In this document: positions 43,282 through 44,593 of the stretch, piece by piece | Position numbering within the stretch: position 1 is the first letter of the stretch | Layout of the letters: every line of letters begins with the position of its first letter | Translations under genes and position numbers: made by a program | Virus record (IMG/VR): IMGVR_UViG_3300021963_000221 | Location: 1-44,593 of that record | Length of the DNA: 44,593 nt | Reading direction: 5' to 3' (one strand) | From: a virus | Notes under the pieces: model-generated | What the model saw: the letters and a program-made list of their open reading frames with translations, nothing else | Database searches by the model: none | Told to the model about the DNA's origin: nothing

Positions 43282-44381
43282 TTCTTTACTTTAGATTTTT
43301 TTAAGAAGTCAGCTAGGTTATACTCTACTTTTTCTCTGTTAAACTGCTTAGCTAGTTTATTAGCTAATTGTAATCTGTTCTTTTTGTCTTTTACTCCTCT
43401 AAGAATACTTGCAACACCTTCAACCATTTCTTTATCATCGTTATCGTCTTCTACTTCTCCCCCTTCTTCAAATGTTTTATTAAACCTTAGACCAGCAAAG
43501 TAATCTTTATTTAAACCTGTTTCTCCTCTACTAACTCCATAGTTTCCTGTTATAGAAAAGTTTGGATTAAAGTTGTAGCTTCCACTAATCTGCCCACTCT
43601 GTAAAGAGTTGTTTGTAAAGTTTACTCCTGCATTCAGATTTACTTTATCTGTATTATATCCTGCAGAAGCATCTCTAAACATAGTCTGCCCTTCTCTAGT
43701 TTGATTATAGTTTGCATAAGCCTTACCTCCTTCTACAGATGCTCCAAAAGAATTAGGAGATATGTAAGAAGAAAACTTATTCTTACTATAAGATAGAGTA
43801 GGAGTAACAGATCCAGCATAGAAACTAGGAGCATTGACTGATCCTTGTAGACCTGCTCTAAAGTTCTTTAAGTTCTTTGATACATTGTACTGTACATCTC
43901 CTTGAGGAGAAATATTCTCAATAGAACTCTTGACACCTCCATTAGGCATTTGTCTTCCTTTATAAGTATAAGGTTTAGCATTAGAAATTTTTTGTATGTC
44001 GTTTACTACAGAAAGAATATTTGCTTTCTTTCCTGGAACAAATTCTAAACCTTGATTATAATCATCCTCTCCTGCTGCCCTTAATTTTGATACAACATCA
44101 AATCCTTTACCAATATATCCAGGCAACAATGACCCAGCGTCGACTCCAAGATCAGTATATAACTTAGTATAATTAGGAGTAATAGTGTCTCCTACTCTAG
44201 GTTTTATTATTGGCTTAGGCGATGGAGTATCTGTATACTGATTTTGTGATCTAGTATAAGGAGTATAAGTAAGACCTCCATTAGGCATCTTACGCTTTTT
44301 AGAATTCTTATATGCACCCTTAAGCCTAGAGCCTGAGGGTGCACTCGGAATTACAGAACCATTTACTCCTGGGACAAACAT
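43278..44381 (-). CDS. Virion-like protein with beta-strand-rich, barrel-like C-terminal half
   Basis: 367 residues, family not recognised. Two identical MPNGG motifs occur at residues 32-36 and 145-149. Residues about 160-305 alternate polar and hydrophobic residues in short strands (AGSVTPTLSYSK, VNLNAGVNFTNNS, GQISGSYNFNPNFSITGNYG, YFAGLRFNKTF), like beta-barrel or porin-type hairpins. It ends with an acidic EEGGEVEDDNDD stretch and a basic helix. No signal peptide is present, so it is not a typical outer-membrane protein. The stop overlaps the next ATG, and its ATG overlaps the preceding stop by one base. Confidence 0.65.
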   Translation of the reverse strand: MFVPGVNGSVIPSAPSGSRLKGAYKNSKKRKMPNGGLTYTPYTRSQNQYTDTPSPKPIIKPRVGDTITPNYTKLYTDLGVDAGSLLPGYIGKGFDVVSKLRAAGEDDYNQGLEFVPGKKANILSVVNDIQKISNAKPYTYKGRQMPNGGVKSSIENISPQGDVQYNVSKNLKNFRAGLQGSVNAPSFYAGSVTPTLSYSKNKFSSYISPNSFGASVEGGKAYANYNQTREGQTMFRDASAGYNTDKVNLNAGVNFTNNSLQSGQISGSYNFNPNFSITGNYGVSRGETGLNKDYFAGLRFNKTFEEGGEVEDDNDDKEMVEGVASILRGVKDKKNRLQLANKLAKQFNREKVEYNLADFLKKSKVKK

Positions 44382-44593
44382 TATGGGTTTGTTATATAGT
44401 TATTACCTGAGTAACTAGCTAGAGTTTTAGTTTTTGGTTTTACAAAACCTAAAGGCCTTTGATTAACTATGTCTCCTGGAGTTCCAGGAATCAAACTCTT
44501 ACGACCTTGAGCTGTTTGGTATCCTCCAGTACTAGTACGGATTTGATCTTCTGATTTTGTAGTCTTTGATTTAATATAAGCTTCGTAAGCTTT
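44381..44593 (-). CDS. Partial gene cut by the window end (C-terminal 70 residues)
   Basis: The reading frame is open from the window edge to TAA, giving a C-terminal fragment that begins KAYEAYIKSKTT and ends GNNYITNP. It has a polar, Gly/Ser/Thr-rich composition. Its stop overlaps the next ATG by one base, so it belongs to the same operon. The rest of the gene lies outside the window and no family can be named. Confidence 0.7.
   Translation of the reverse strand, partial: KAYEAYIKSKTTKSEDQIRTSTGGYQTAQGRKSLIPGTPGDIVNQRPLGFVKPKTKTLASYSGNNYITNP

Noticed and set aside
1-44593. Alternative genetic code (TAG or TGA recoded), as in some crAss-like phages
   Set aside because: TGA ends genes in tight ATGA overlaps (913, 2472, 6490 and 43278), TAG ends the 86-residue gene at 5271, and the long genes contain no in-frame stops, so the standard code fits.
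1-44593. tRNA genes, CRISPR arrays and insertion sequences
   Set aside because: No cloverleaf-like sequence was noticed in the few non-coding gaps, no spaced direct repeats were seen, and no transposase was recognised. A dedicated tRNA scan could not be run.

Overview
This 44.6 kb window is part of a dsDNA tailed-phage genome, most probably a crAss-like phage (order Crassvirales) or a close relative infecting a Bacteroidota (flavobacteria-like) host. The main evidence is a 2,564-residue virion protein carrying the DFDID catalytic loop of the crAss-like virion RNA polymerase, flanked by other giant virion proteins (2,022 and 1,694 residues). Supporting evidence: Bacteroidota-type promoters (TTG-N19-TAnnTTTG), A-rich leaders instead of Shine-Dalgarno sites, tail-fibre modules typical of Bacteroidota phages, AT-rich DNA and very tight gene packing. 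The standard bacterial code is used. Both window edges are arbitrary: no terminase, portal, major capsid protein, primase, helicase or endolysin was recognised here.

The layout is two convergent blocks. Plus strand, 1-8970: a replication, recombination and nucleotide-metabolism block with uracil-DNA glycosylase, a DUF932 protein, a NinG-like nuclease, a family A DNA polymerase with proofreading domain, a NinB-like protein, a dATP/dGTP pyrophosphohydrolase-like protein, a PD-(D/E)XK exonuclease, dCMP deaminase and a GroES-like protein, with several small unknown genes between them. Many of these genes overlap by 1-35 bases, so they are probably co-transcribed. A terminator and a promoter-like box near 9046-9097 separate them from three modular fibre genes on the same strand (9142-12639).

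Minus strand, 44593 down to 12636: virion and lysis genes. In order of transcription these are a partial gene, a beta-rich protein with MPNGG motifs, a basic protein, a 51-residue basic protein, a terminator overlapping a promoter, two virion proteins (722 and 537 residues), the three giants (1,694; virion RNA polymerase 2,564; putative Zn-protease protein 2,022), a promoter with a structured leader, a small structural protein, fibre/tail proteins, another promoter, a four-helix holin, a small conserved protein, an overlapping pair of spanin-like proteins, a calcineurin-like phosphoesterase and a small acidic protein. The two blocks meet tail to tail at 12636-12639 with overlapping stop codons and no visible terminator.

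How the genes may work together (inference): the giant proteins are packaged and injected, and the virion polymerase starts early transcription. The plus-strand genes replicate the genome and adjust nucleotide pools, while late virion and lysis genes are read from host-type promoters. The most unusual features are the C-terminal extension of the virion polymerase (a DUF4326-like domain plus a polynucleotide-kinase-like P-loop domain), the promoter boxes that abut start codons, and a terminator whose U-tract ends at the start codon of a spanin-like gene.
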